Positions 36,401 to 45,899 of a stretch of 53,749 bases of DNA are shown here, one piece after another. A program made the translations under genes and the position numbers. The notes below the pieces were generated by a model. The model did no database searches. It was given only the letters and a program-made list of their open reading frames with translations, and was not told where the DNA came from. The stretch covers positions 1-53,749 of the forward strand of contig CAMWRY010000002.1 of assembly GCA_947176775.1 (NCBI GenBank), in the 5' to 3' direction. Position 1 is the stretch's first letter, and the number at the start of each line of letters is the position of its first letter. Origin of the DNA: an uncultured Bacteroides sp. Lineage in GTDB: Bacteria > Bacteroidota > Bacteroidia > Bacteroidales > Bacteroidaceae.

Positions 36401-36518
36401 AAAATACCCCGGTTTCGATCCGGAATCTTCGGCTAACGCCACTACGGGTATGGGTATTGATATGGGTGGTTATCCTGCTTCCAAGAAAGTGGTGCTTGGT
36501 TTCAATATAGAATTCTAA
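33438..36518 (+). CDS. SusC-family TonB-dependent transporter (SusC-2)
   Basis: The 1026-residue outer-membrane importer has a signal peptide ending near FTLAQAQ, the N-terminal beta-sandwich VTGKVTDNLNEPMIGVSI, TonB-box-like EVVVVGYG, plug segments (TAGVQLITTSAAPGSSPTVR, PLYVVDGVRM) and a barrel closing with KKVVLGFNIEF. It is strongly similar to SusC-1 throughout, as if the two loci arose by duplication. An ATG at 33450 (MKLTERRR) is an alternative start. It pairs with SusD-2 25 bp downstream. Its codon use is more AT-rich at third positions than that of the downstream enzyme genes. Confidence 0.95.
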   Translation: MKQIMKLTERRRFATLALFLLICLPFTLAQAQTMKVTGKVTDNLNEPMIGVSIVEKGTTNGCITDIDGNYTLNVNQGATIIFSYIGYITQEKQAVAGVMNIVLKEDSETLDEVVVVGYGVQKKSSVTGAISQVKAEDMQNRTISDASQALQGKTAGVQLITTSAAPGSSPTVRVRGYSSNAASSPLYVVDGVRMSSIAGIDPNDIASMEVLKDAASAAIYGAEAGNGVILISTKKGKAGQGKITYDFQLSTQSIARMPKLLNAEEYVDYMSESKAFDPNFIKANWDGKTNTDWLDIAFENSLMMKHNLAFAGGGEQGNYYLSLTYLDNDGIVKGKDDVYQRMTATVNAEYNIKPWLKVGTTNQIEKYNTRGVSTQNAYGSFLQSVLMMDPLTPDTYAPDKLPAHMQNALNQGSTLLQDENGNYYASSRFYEGENYHPTVMRKNTIGRNSGFNVNGSIYADFTPIKGFTFTSRFGYRLGGTRSATTNLPFYGNSIQKRDYVNVSSQSSTSIYYQWENFANYVKSFNGHTINAMLGMSFQESTYDYVKGSLDPDGEHAVLQNNPLFFYLNYGAASAIKGIGGEKTRSAKMSYFGRASYDYMGRYMAQFSLRADAADMSQLPVTNRWGYFPAVSLGWTVSEEKFFEPVKQHVSSLKLRASWGQNGSLSALSGYAYSTDMASSGIYPLTGGNGFTTGVNPASLGNDELKWETSEQIDFGMDARFLRDRLTFSVDYYEKKTKDLLVLDTKPSLSIGGKTSPMNAGNVSNKGWEFELGWRDNIKDFSYSIRANLATLKNEVTYLDPSQPRIEGASFHTYKLSYFEKGYPVYYFRGYQFNGLDEKGNPTFKDLDNSGTLNEGDLAYIGDAIPDFTYGITLTAAYKGLDLTIFGTGSQGNDIFHCYYRPDYSKSNRLKEVWYDNHWSTNNPTGTVPLANANNIDQYIQSDAMVYDASFFRIKQIQLGYTLPKSLLKKVFINNMRLYCSLDDFFVFTKYPGFDPESSANATTGMGIDMGGYPASKKVVLGFNIEF

Positions 36519-36543
36519 CTTTTAAACTTAATGGTATAAGACA

Positions 36544-38187
36544 ATGAAAGCAACACATTATATATATGTACTTTTTGCAGCCTTGTTTACCTTGGCATGC
36601 ACTGGCTGTGAAGACCGCTTGAATATAGAGAAACACGGTAGTCTGGGAGGTCCCGAGAATTACTATAGAACTGATGCAGAGGCTGAGGCTGCCGTGGCTT
36701 CTATGCTTATCTCCTGGCGTGATGTATATTCCAATTGGTTTTATGTGAAAAACTGCCTCTCTGATGATGCCTATACAGGTGGTGGCTCCCGTGGTGACAA
36801 TGCCATGATGGAGCAGTTGAATGAATTCACGTTCTTTACAGACAATGGTCTGGTTTCCGGTTTGTATTCCGGACTTTATACTGTGGTTTATAAAGCCAAC
36901 TTGATTATAGAGAATGTAAAAGGTGATTCTCCAATCATGAGACGTGCTGTGGCCGAGGCTAAATTCTATCGGGCATGGTCTTATTTTGAGTTGGTCACTT
37001 TGTGGGGTACTGCTCCTTTGGTGGACCATTTGTTATCTCCGTCCGAGTATCACGTGAGCAACAGCACACCTGAAACTCTGTGGGCCTTTGTGGAGCAGAA
37101 TCTTGAAGAAGCCATTTCTTCCGGTGCATTGCCATCTAAATCCGGTGTAAACGATGAGGATGCTACTTCACGTGTTACGCTTGAAACAGCTAAAGCTTAT
37201 CTTGGTAAAGCTTATCTTTTCCAAGGTAAATATTCTGATGCTGCTACTGTTTTGGACGAAGTCATTAATTCTAAGAAATATGAGTTATATCAAGGCGGCT
37301 TTGACATGTTGGGACATGCTGTGACTAACAATTGTAGTGAATCTATGCTTGAAGTACAACGTCGCAATAATAGCGAACAAATATGGAGTCAGTTCGTACA
37401 GTTCTATATAATGTTGGGCTGGCGTACAAGCCACATGTCATATGGTGTTAAGGCTCTGTCTGAAGAGGGCATTGCAATGGGTACTTATGGATTCTTTAAC
37501 CCTACCAAGTCTTTGTATGATGCTTTTGTCGAAAGAGAAGGGGTGGACGGTTATCGTCTGAAGAGTACGATGCGTACCTATGAACAAATGAATGAAGTGG
37601 AAATGGCTATTAATCCGGGATTCTATCTGGTTGGTAACGAGGGCTATTTCTTCTGGAAAACTCGCCTTTTGGCCTCAGATAATATTATTGATCAAAGTGG
37701 GTTCCAGTGCTTTCAATATACTAACCTGCGTGTGATGCGTTATGCAGAAGTATTGCTTATGGCCGCTGAGGCTCATGTAATGGGTGGTGGCTCTGCCGAC
37801 AAGGCTGTGAAGTATATTAATGAAATCCGTACTCGTGCCAAGCTTGTTCCGCTTTCTTCCGTGACATTGGATGATGTGAAGAAGGAAAAACGCCTTGAAC
37901 TTTGCTTGGAGAGTGTTCGTTTCCAGGATTTGATTCGCTGGGGTGATGCAAAAGCTGTGTTAGGTGAACAAGGCAAGGCCATTCCAGCCTATGGCTACTT
38001 TGTCAAAATTGGTGCTGATGGCAAACCGGTTGTGGATGCAGACAAGAATCCAGTATTTGAATTCAGACTGGAACCGGAAAACGTAAAGAACTCTGTGTAT
38101 GGTTTCCAAGACAAACACATGCTGTTGCCTATTCCTCATGCAGAATTGAATGTGAATCCCAATATCAAGCAAAATACAGGTTGGTAA
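36544..38187 (+). CDS. SusD-family surface nutrient-binding lipoprotein (SusD-2)
   Basis: The 547-residue lipoprotein has the signal peptide MKATHYIYVLFAALFTLACTGC, with lipidation expected at the LACTGC region. Typical SusD segments are AVAEAKFYRAWSYFEL, AKAYLGKAYLFQGKYSDA, MRYAEVLLMAAEAHV, KRLELCLESVRFQDLIRWGD and the terminal NTGW. It works with SusC-2 as the substrate-capturing lid. It is followed 12 bp later by a GH3 gene, so import and hydrolysis are co-transcribed. No extra surface glycan-binding protein gene follows it. The coding sequence is noticeably poorer in GC than the GH3 next door. Confidence 0.95.
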   Translation: MKATHYIYVLFAALFTLACTGCEDRLNIEKHGSLGGPENYYRTDAEAEAAVASMLISWRDVYSNWFYVKNCLSDDAYTGGGSRGDNAMMEQLNEFTFFTDNGLVSGLYSGLYTVVYKANLIIENVKGDSPIMRRAVAEAKFYRAWSYFELVTLWGTAPLVDHLLSPSEYHVSNSTPETLWAFVEQNLEEAISSGALPSKSGVNDEDATSRVTLETAKAYLGKAYLFQGKYSDAATVLDEVINSKKYELYQGGFDMLGHAVTNNCSESMLEVQRRNNSEQIWSQFVQFYIMLGWRTSHMSYGVKALSEEGIAMGTYGFFNPTKSLYDAFVEREGVDGYRLKSTMRTYEQMNEVEMAINPGFYLVGNEGYFFWKTRLLASDNIIDQSGFQCFQYTNLRVMRYAEVLLMAAEAHVMGGGSADKAVKYINEIRTRAKLVPLSSVTLDDVKKEKRLELCLESVRFQDLIRWGDAKAVLGEQGKAIPAYGYFVKIGADGKPVVDADKNPVFEFRLEPENVKNSVYGFQDKHMLLPIPHAELNVNPNIKQNTGW

Positions 38188-38199
38188 TCCTAATAAAAC

Positions 38200-40566
38200 A
38201 TGAAAAGATTCTTAACTCCCCTTTTCACCTTTTGCGTGGCGCTGGCTGTGAATGCACAGCCGGTGCCCGCCACCGGTTCGCCCGTGCTGCGTGCCGACAA
38301 CATTGACGAAGTGGTCAGCGCCCTGACCCTTGAGGAGAAGGTGCACCTCGTCATCGGTTGCGGCATGTCGATGGGCAGTGACTCCAAGTTCCCCGGTACT
38401 GCCGGACGTACCTACGACATTCCTCGCCTGGGCATCCCATCGGCTTTCCTTGCCGACGGACCGCACCGCCTGGCGATGGCTTCCAAACGAGAGTTCGACA
38501 GCCACACCTATCATGCCACCGAATTCCCCTCGAGCACCACAGTGGCAGCTACGTTCGATTCCGATGCCGCCTACCGTGTAGGCCAGGCTCTGGGTACCGA
38601 AGTGAAAGACTACGGTATGGACGTGCTCCTCGCCCCCGGTGTCAACCTGATGCGTAACGCCCTCTGCGGACGAAACCACGAGTATTATGCCGAAGACCCC
38701 GTGCTGGTGGGCAAGATAGCCGCCGCCTACATCAACGGCATCCAGAGCGAAGGTACCGGCACCTGCCTGAAGCACTTCGCCGTGAACAACCAGGAAACCA
38801 ATCGCAACAACAACGACTCCCGACTGACGCAGCGCCCCTTGCGCGAGCTTTATCTGAAATGCTTCGAGATAGCCGTCAAGGAGGCTCAGCCCTGGAGCGT
38901 GATGACCGCCTACAACAAGGTGAACGGCAAATACACCTGCGAAGACCGCGAACTGACCGAAGATATCCTCCGCGACGAATGGGGATTCAAGGGACTGGTG
39001 ATGTCCGACTGGAATGCCGGAAAAGATGCCGTGACTTCCATAGCTGCCGGAAACGACATGTTGCAGCCGGGACAGGAACGCCAGTACAACGCCATTCTGG
39101 AAGCCGTGAAGAACGGCACGCTGGATGAGGCGCTCCTCAACCTCAGCGTGAAGCGTGTGCTGGAGTTTGTGGTGAAGAGCCACACCTTTGCCGGTTACAA
39201 TTATCCCAACGAGACCGACCTCAAAGCCCACGCGCAAGTGGACCGCCGGGTAGGTGCCGAGGGCATCGTGCTGCTGGATAACAAGAATGCGCTGCCTATG
39301 GCTGCCGGCATCAGGAAGGTAGCCCTTTACGGCACTACTTCTTACGACATGGTTCCTGCCGGTATGGGATTCGGCAGTACGGGCTTCGGATATTATACGG
39401 TCTCTATGGTAGAAGGCTTGCGCAATGCGGGCTATACGGTAGATAAGGATTTGCTGAACCGCTACAAGAAGCACATGGCCGACGAGCAGAAACGCCTCTT
39501 CCCCCACGGTCGTCCTCCTTTCGCGTTCACTCCGCTGCCCCGTTCCGAAGAGTTCCTGCCCACTGCCGAGGAACTGGCCGCGCAAGTGAAAGCCAACGAC
39601 ATCGCTGTGCTTACGCTGGGACGTGTCAGTGGTGAAGGCTGCGACCGCCGTGTGGAAGATTTCCTCTTGAAGGAGAACGAACTGGCTCTGATAAAGCAAG
39701 TGTCTGCCGCCTATCGTGCCGCAGGCAAGAAGCTGGTGGTGGTTCTCAACATCTGCAGCCCCGTGGAGACCGCTTCATGGAAAGAGCTGGCAGATGCCTT
39801 GGTATGCGCTTTCCAGCCCGGGCAGGAAGTGGGCAACTGCATTGCCGACGTGTTGACGGGTAAGGTGAACCCCAGCGGCAAGCTGCCTATGACGTTTGCC
39901 GTGAAGTATGGCGACGCGCCGTCGGATGCCAATTTCCCCTTCGACTATGAGTTCAAGATGCCGTCGTTCGCCATGGGTACCGGCATGAACTTCAAGTCCG
40001 ACAAGAAAGAGGAGAAGCCGAAAGAGCCGGAACGCAACGTCGATTTCACCCTCTACGAGGAGGGCATCTACGTGGGTTACCGTTACTTCGATACCTTCGG
40101 TAAAGAGGTGTCTTACCCCTTCGGCCACGGACTGAGCTATACCACCTTTGAATATGCGGTGGAAGAGGCTGCCATCGACGGTGACCGCTGCCGCATGAAA
40201 GTGAGCGTGAAGAACACCGGCAAGGTGGCAGGCCGTGAAGCCGTGCAGCTCTATGTCAAGGCTCCCGAGGGCGGCATGGACAAGCCCGCCAAGGAACTGA
40301 AAGCCTTCGGCAAGACCCGCCTGCTGAAACCCGGCGAGAGCCAGACCCTGACATTGGAGTGGAACGTGATGGACATGGCCTCCTTCAACGAGAAAAGCAG
40401 CTCTTGGGAGTTGGCCAAGGGTGAATATCAATGGATGGCTGCCGCCTCTTCGGCCGACGTGCGTTGCACCACGGTGCAGAAGGTGGCAAAGGCACGCAAG
40501 CAGAAAGTGCACGATGCCATGCGGGCACAAGTGCCGGTGGCTGTGCATCCCATGGTGAAGAGATGA
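38200..40566 (+). CDS. GH3 beta-glycosidase (first of three)
   Basis: The 788-residue exo-acting enzyme has a signal peptide (MKRFLTPLFTFCVALAVNAQ), an (alpha/beta)8 domain with LADGPHR, the substrate-binding KHFAVNNQETNR near 201 and the nucleophile in GFKGLVMSDW (Asp270), an alpha/beta-sandwich domain (GRVSGEGCDRR) and a C-terminal fibronectin-III-like domain (SYPFGHGLSYTTFEY, VKNTGKVAGREAVQLYV). GH3 enzymes remove terminal beta-glucose, beta-xylose or related sugars; the exact sugar cannot be read here. It probably acts in the periplasm on material imported by SusC-2/SusD-2. A small AGGTG/CACCT hairpin follows the stop. Confidence 0.92.
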   Translation: MKRFLTPLFTFCVALAVNAQPVPATGSPVLRADNIDEVVSALTLEEKVHLVIGCGMSMGSDSKFPGTAGRTYDIPRLGIPSAFLADGPHRLAMASKREFDSHTYHATEFPSSTTVAATFDSDAAYRVGQALGTEVKDYGMDVLLAPGVNLMRNALCGRNHEYYAEDPVLVGKIAAAYINGIQSEGTGTCLKHFAVNNQETNRNNNDSRLTQRPLRELYLKCFEIAVKEAQPWSVMTAYNKVNGKYTCEDRELTEDILRDEWGFKGLVMSDWNAGKDAVTSIAAGNDMLQPGQERQYNAILEAVKNGTLDEALLNLSVKRVLEFVVKSHTFAGYNYPNETDLKAHAQVDRRVGAEGIVLLDNKNALPMAAGIRKVALYGTTSYDMVPAGMGFGSTGFGYYTVSMVEGLRNAGYTVDKDLLNRYKKHMADEQKRLFPHGRPPFAFTPLPRSEEFLPTAEELAAQVKANDIAVLTLGRVSGEGCDRRVEDFLLKENELALIKQVSAAYRAAGKKLVVVLNICSPVETASWKELADALVCAFQPGQEVGNCIADVLTGKVNPSGKLPMTFAVKYGDAPSDANFPFDYEFKMPSFAMGTGMNFKSDKKEEKPKEPERNVDFTLYEEGIYVGYRYFDTFGKEVSYPFGHGLSYTTFEYAVEEAAIDGDRCRMKVSVKNTGKVAGREAVQLYVKAPEGGMDKPAKELKAFGKTRLLKPGESQTLTLEWNVMDMASFNEKSSSWELAKGEYQWMAAASSADVRCTTVQKVAKARKQKVHDAMRAQVPVAVHPMVKR

Positions 40567-40661
40567 GGTGTGCATATACATCACCTGAAAAAACTGATAT
40601 ATATCAATCCGTTTTAGAATGGAAAGCACTTATTTTGTAGTACATTTTTAAAATCTATGCC

Positions 40662-41546
40662 ATGAAAAGATTGATACTTTCTCTTTTTGCCGTCTGCTCG
40701 TTGTGGATGGCAAATGCACAGAATCCTGCATGGGGACCACAAAGCAAGGTCGTGACCGACAGCATCTACAGCACGGTGCTGAAGACGCACCGCGCCTATA
40801 CCATCTATCTGCCTCAGAGCTATGACAAGGAGGCAGACAGGAAGTATCCCATTCTCTACCTGCTGCACGGCATGTCGGGGGTGAATACCAGCTGGTTTAC
40901 GGACCAGCGTGTGAAGGACGTGATGGACCAGTTGACGGCATCGGGTGAGGCGTGCGAGATGATTATCGTCAGCCCCAACGCCGGAGGCAATCCGGCCACG
41001 TGCTGGAACGGTTACTTCAACATGCCGGGATGGGCTTACGAGGATTTCTTCTACAAGGAGTTCATGCCCTATATCGAGAAGACCTACCGTGTGGTGGGCG
41101 ACCGTCAGCATCGTGCCGTTGCGGGCCTTTCGATGGGTGGTGGCGGAACCACAAGCTACGCGCAGCGCTATCCCGACCTCTATTGTGCGGCGTATGCCAT
41201 GAGTGCCTTGATGAACATCCCCGTCAGTGGTGAGGCGGCGGGAAAAGACCCCGACCCCACGAACAAGGTGGCTGTGCTGACCCGTTCGGTGCAGGAGCAT
41301 AGTTGCATCAAGTATGTGCTGGAGGCTGATGAGGCCCGTAAAGCCGCTCTGCGCACCGTGCAGTGGTTTGTGGATTGCGGTGACGATGATTTCCTGCTCG
41401 ACCGTAATATCGAGTTCTTCCAGGCGATGCGCAATGCCGGCATTCCTTGCCAGTTTCGCGTGCGCGACGGAGGGCACACCAGTGAATACTGGCATTCGGC
41501 ATTGTATATGTGCTTGCCTTTTGTGAGCCGGTGTTTTGAGAAATGA
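40662..41546 (+). CDS. CE1-like secreted esterase
   Basis: The 294-residue enzyme has a signal peptide (MKRLILSLFAVCSLWMANAQ) and a single esterase-D/feruloyl-esterase-type alpha/beta-hydrolase domain: PILYLLHGMSG (oxyanion loop), GLSMGGGG with nucleophile Ser157, VDCGDDDFLL with the acid and RDGGHTSEYW with the histidine. It would remove acetyl or hydroxycinnamoyl groups from sugars. Spacing from the upstream GH3 is 95 bp, with a TTATTTTG sequence at 40630 that is close to a -7 element, so partly independent transcription is possible. Compared with the CE1-type gene at 41992 it lacks the N-terminal E-set domain. Confidence 0.88.
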   Translation: MKRLILSLFAVCSLWMANAQNPAWGPQSKVVTDSIYSTVLKTHRAYTIYLPQSYDKEADRKYPILYLLHGMSGVNTSWFTDQRVKDVMDQLTASGEACEMIIVSPNAGGNPATCWNGYFNMPGWAYEDFFYKEFMPYIEKTYRVVGDRQHRAVAGLSMGGGGTTSYAQRYPDLYCAAYAMSALMNIPVSGEAAGKDPDPTNKVAVLTRSVQEHSCIKYVLEADEARKAALRTVQWFVDCGDDDFLLDRNIEFFQAMRNAGIPCQFRVRDGGHTSEYWHSALYMCLPFVSRCFEK

Positions 41547-41590
41547 GATTTGATTCCCTTCAACTTTCTCCAACTCCTTAAACGATTATA

Positions 41591-41902
41591 ATGATTATGA
41601 AGAATTTTACACTTTTATTTACCCTGCTGCTGATGTGTACAATGACCTTTGCGCAACAAGCATTGTGGATATGAAGGAAGGCAAGGACGGTGTGTGGGAA
41701 TATACCACTACCGAACCGCTGAAGCCTGAACTGTACGGCTATTCATTCTACGTGGACGGCCTGAAAAATAATGGATCCCGGCAACGTCTATATGATTCGC
41801 GACGTGGCAACTGTGACTTTGTCTTTGGAAACTGGCGAGGGACACATCTGGAGAAACTGGCGCATCTATCTGACGGAGTTCGCGCCGAAGTTATTCAAGT
41901 GA
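41591..41902 (+). pseudogene. Remnant of a CE1-type esterase with E-set domain
   Basis: Three fragments align in order with the intact esterase at 41992. The start MKNFTLLFTLLLMCTMTFAQQ matches its signal peptide and runs into a stop (ALWI*). In a second frame [20 protein letters not shown] matches its residues 83-102. After a further shift [12 protein letters not shown] matches residues 116-127, and the end [20 protein letters not shown] matches the C-terminus. The Ser-containing core is gone. The sequence stays close to the parent where it survives, so the decay looks recent. The 111-residue track ORF at 41635 is a by-product of the remnant and not a gene. Confidence 0.85.
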
Positions 41903-41976
41903 CCTCGTGCCGATTGATTCACCCTGCACTTTGCCAATCCGAAGTGCAGGATTATAGAAAACCTGTTTAATAATAA

Positions 41977-43188
<1,212 letters not shown>

Positions 43189-43197
43189 ATTGTTGAA

Positions 43198-43287
43198 GGA
43201 GTTATCGCCCTTCGGGCTTAGGAGTTAAAAACCGATAGTATCTCCTTGTGACAGGAAGACTATTGACTTCTAACTCCCGATAGCTCC
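43198..43287. repeat. Nested inverted repeat after the CE1-type esterase
   Basis: GGAGTTATCG (43198) pairs with CGATAGCTCC (43278-43287) with one wobble, and a second GGAGTTA (43221-43227) pairs with TAACTCC (43271-43277). A small GCCCTTCGGGC tetraloop hairpin (43207-43217) lies inside. It may act as a partial terminator or RNA-stabilising element inside the operon. Confidence 0.6.
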
Positions 43288-43315
43288 CCTTGAATAATTA
43301 ATATCCCAATCTATC

Positions 43316-45657
43316 ATGAAGAAACAAATCTTATCAATAACGCTTATGGCAACTACCTTTGTTGCCTGCGGACCGGGCGTGCCGCAGCTCGGAAAAGCCT
43401 CTTTGGAGGATGTAATCGGCGCCATGACTTTAGAAGAGAAAGCCCACCTGGTCATCGGCACCGGCATGGCGGGCTTCGAGAACGGAGACAGTGCCGTGGT
43501 GGGCGAAACGCGCAGCCTGGTGCCCGGTGCCGCCGGAACCACTTATCCCATCCCCCGTCTCGGCATCCCCTCCATCGTGCTGGCCGACGGTCCGGCAGGA
43601 TTGCGCATCAACCCCACGCGCGAGGGAGATACGGCAACCTATTATTGTACCCATTTCCCCATCGGCACGCTGCTGGCCTCCACCTGGGACCAGGAGCTGG
43701 TGGAGAATGTGGGCAGAGCCATCGGCAACGAGGTGCTGGAGTATGGTGCCGACGTATTGTTGGCTCCTGCACTCAACATCCACCGCCATCCGCTTTGCGG
43801 ACGTAACTTCGAATACTATTCCGAAGACCCACTGGTGAGCGGAAAGATGGCTGCCGCCTACGTGCGCGGCGTGCAGAGCAATGGCGTGGGAACCAGTATC
43901 AAGCACTTTGCCGTCAACAACCAGGAGACAAACCGCATGGCGAACGATGCGCAGGTATCGCCCCGTGCGTTGCGCGAGATTTACCTGAAAGGGTTTGAAA
44001 TAGCCGTGAAAGAGTCCGACCCTTGGACGGTGATGTCTTCCTACAACTACGTGAACGGCGTATATGCTTCCGAAAGTCCCGAATTGCAGACCACGCTGTT
44101 GCGCGACGAATGGGGCTTCAAGGGCATGGTGATGACCGACTGGTTTGGCGGCAAGGATGCCGTGGCACAGATGAATGCAGGAAACGACATGCTGCAACCC
44201 GGCTACGACAAGCAGTACCGGGACATCGTGGCAGGCGTGAAGGAAGGCAGGCTGGATGAGACGGTGCTCGACCGCAACGTGAAACGCATCCTCGAACTGA
44301 TACTCCGGACACCTCGCTTCAAGGGCTATCCCTTCTCCAACAAGCCGGACCTGAAGGCGCATGCCGCCATTACACGGCAAAGTGCCACGGAGGGCATGGT
44401 GCTGCTGAAGAACGAGAACAGCGCCCTCCCACTGCCGGCAGACGTGAAGCGTGTTGCCCTGTTCGGCTGCACCTCCTACAATTTCATCGCAGGTGGCACC
44501 GGATCCGGAAACGTGAACCGGGCTTATACCGTCTCTCTGCTGGATGGCTTGAAGAACGCCGGCTATGAGACAGACGACCGCCTGAAAGCAGATTATGAAG
44601 CGCACATTGCCGCCGAACAGGAGCGGTTGAAACCGGAGGATGGTAAGTTCTCCGCCTTCATGCCGGTGGTGCTTCCCCAAGAAATGACGTTCGAAGAGGC
44701 ACGCTTGAAGGAACTGGCCGCACAAAGTGACATGGCGCTGATTACCATCGGCCGTGGCTCCGGTGAGTTCCTCGATCGGGAATCCGCCAATTTCTATCTC
44801 AGCAAAGAGAAGCGGCAGCTGATGCAGGACGTATGCCGCGTGTTCCATGCTGCCGGCAAGAAGGTGGTCGTGGTGCTCAATATCGGAGGAACCATCGAAA
44901 CCTCCTCCTGGAAAGCGCTGCCCGATGCCATCCTATGCGCCTGGCAGGGTGGGCAGGAAGGTGGAAACAGCGTGGTGGACGTGCTGAGTGGCAAGGCTTC
45001 GCCCAGCGGCAAGCTGACCATGACCTTCCCCGTGCGCTTTGAAGACCATGCTTCGACCGCCAACTTCCCCATCGACCTGAAATCGGACATCGACATCGTC
45101 AACGCCAACAAGGGCGAGAAGAAGCACAGCCTGAAAGACGTGGACTATACGCGTTACGAGGAGGACATCTACGTGGGTTACCGCTACTTTGACAGCTTCG
45201 GCAAGGAGGTATCCTACCCCTTCGGATACGGCCTCTCGTACACTACGTTCGCCTACGACAAAGCGAGCATACGGGCGGACAATGGCCTCTATACCGTACC
45301 GTGGAGGTGAAGAACACTGGCAAGACGGCAGGGCGTGAGGTCGTCCAGCTCTATGTCTCCGCTCCCGACGCTTCCGGCACGAACAAGCCCGAGAAGGAAC
45401 TCAAGGCATTTGCCAAGACCCGGGAACTGAAACCGGGCGAATCTGAAGTGGTCACGCTGAAGGTGAACTCCGCCGACCTGGCTTCCTACGAGGAGGCTTC
45501 CTCCTCATGGGTGGTGGCTGCCGGAAACTACAAGTTCCTGGTAGGTGCTTCTTCTCGTGACATCCGCGCCGTGCTGGATGCCGAGGTTGAGGCTGCCGTG
45601 CAGAAGACAAACGACCTCTTGAAGTTGCAAGCACCCCTTGCTACACTGAAAAGATAA
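43316..45657 (+). pseudogene. GH3 beta-glycosidase, frameshifted near the C-terminus (second of three)
   Basis: The first frame (43316-45310) encodes a GH3 with lipobox-like VAC at 18, LADGPAG, KHFAVNNQETNR, nucleophile Asp275 in GFKGMVMTDW and the start of the C-terminal domain ([15 protein letters not shown]). It then ends abruptly at YTVPWR. The overlapping second frame (45301-45657, MEVKNTGKTAGREVVQLYV) is the missing fibronectin-III-like end. One extra base near 45297 would restore YTVTVEVKNTGK, so a single-base loss explains it. The active site is intact, but the domain that packs on it is cut. It could be a true mutation, a phase-variable state or a sequence error. It is 45% shorter in the last domain than the first GH3. 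Confidence 0.85.
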
Positions 45658-45683
45658 CAAGGCTTGCGGCGACTTATATGTCG

Positions 45684-45774
45684 CATGGTACGCGGATGAC
45701 GCGGATTTCGTTTTTTTTATTTACAAAAATAATTCGCGTTTATCTGCCTAATCCGCGTTCATCTACGTGCCATG
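45684..45774. repeat. Imperfect inverted repeat built of CGCGGAT-type words
   Basis: The left arm from 45684 (CATGGTACGCGGATGACGCG) pairs imperfectly with the right arm ending at 45774 (reverse complement CATGGCACGTAGATGAACGC). Extra CGCGTTTATCTGC and CGCGTTCATCTAC words repeat 19 bp apart on the right. A T8 run (45711-45718) lies in the loop. It sits between the second and third GH3 genes; a short GCGAC/GTCGC hairpin precedes it. It is probably a member of a dispersed intergenic repeat family. Confidence 0.7.
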
Positions 45775-45844
45775 TCTGATTATTCCTTGAATAATAATAC
45801 TGGAAATGGATAAAACAATGTCACTCTATATCGGAAGATTGCAC

Positions 45845-45852
45845 TATCTTTG
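45845..45852 (+). promoter_or_regulatory. Probable -7 element of the third GH3 gene
   Basis: TATCTTTG is an exact match to the Bacteroides -7 consensus, 47 bp before the ATG at 45900. No TTTG is found at the -33 position. Confidence 0.45.
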
Positions 45853-45899
45853 TCCGGACATGATTAAAGACGAAAGTTAAAACCTAAAATATACCATTT

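Noticed and set aside
41635-41970. 111-residue ORF as a small gene
   Set aside because: Its N-terminal part is a piece of the decayed esterase and the rest is out of frame with the parent, so it belongs to the pseudogene.
45301-45657. 118-residue ORF as an independent fibronectin-like protein
   Set aside because: It is the missing C-terminal domain of the frameshifted GH3 and overlaps its end by 10 bp in another frame.
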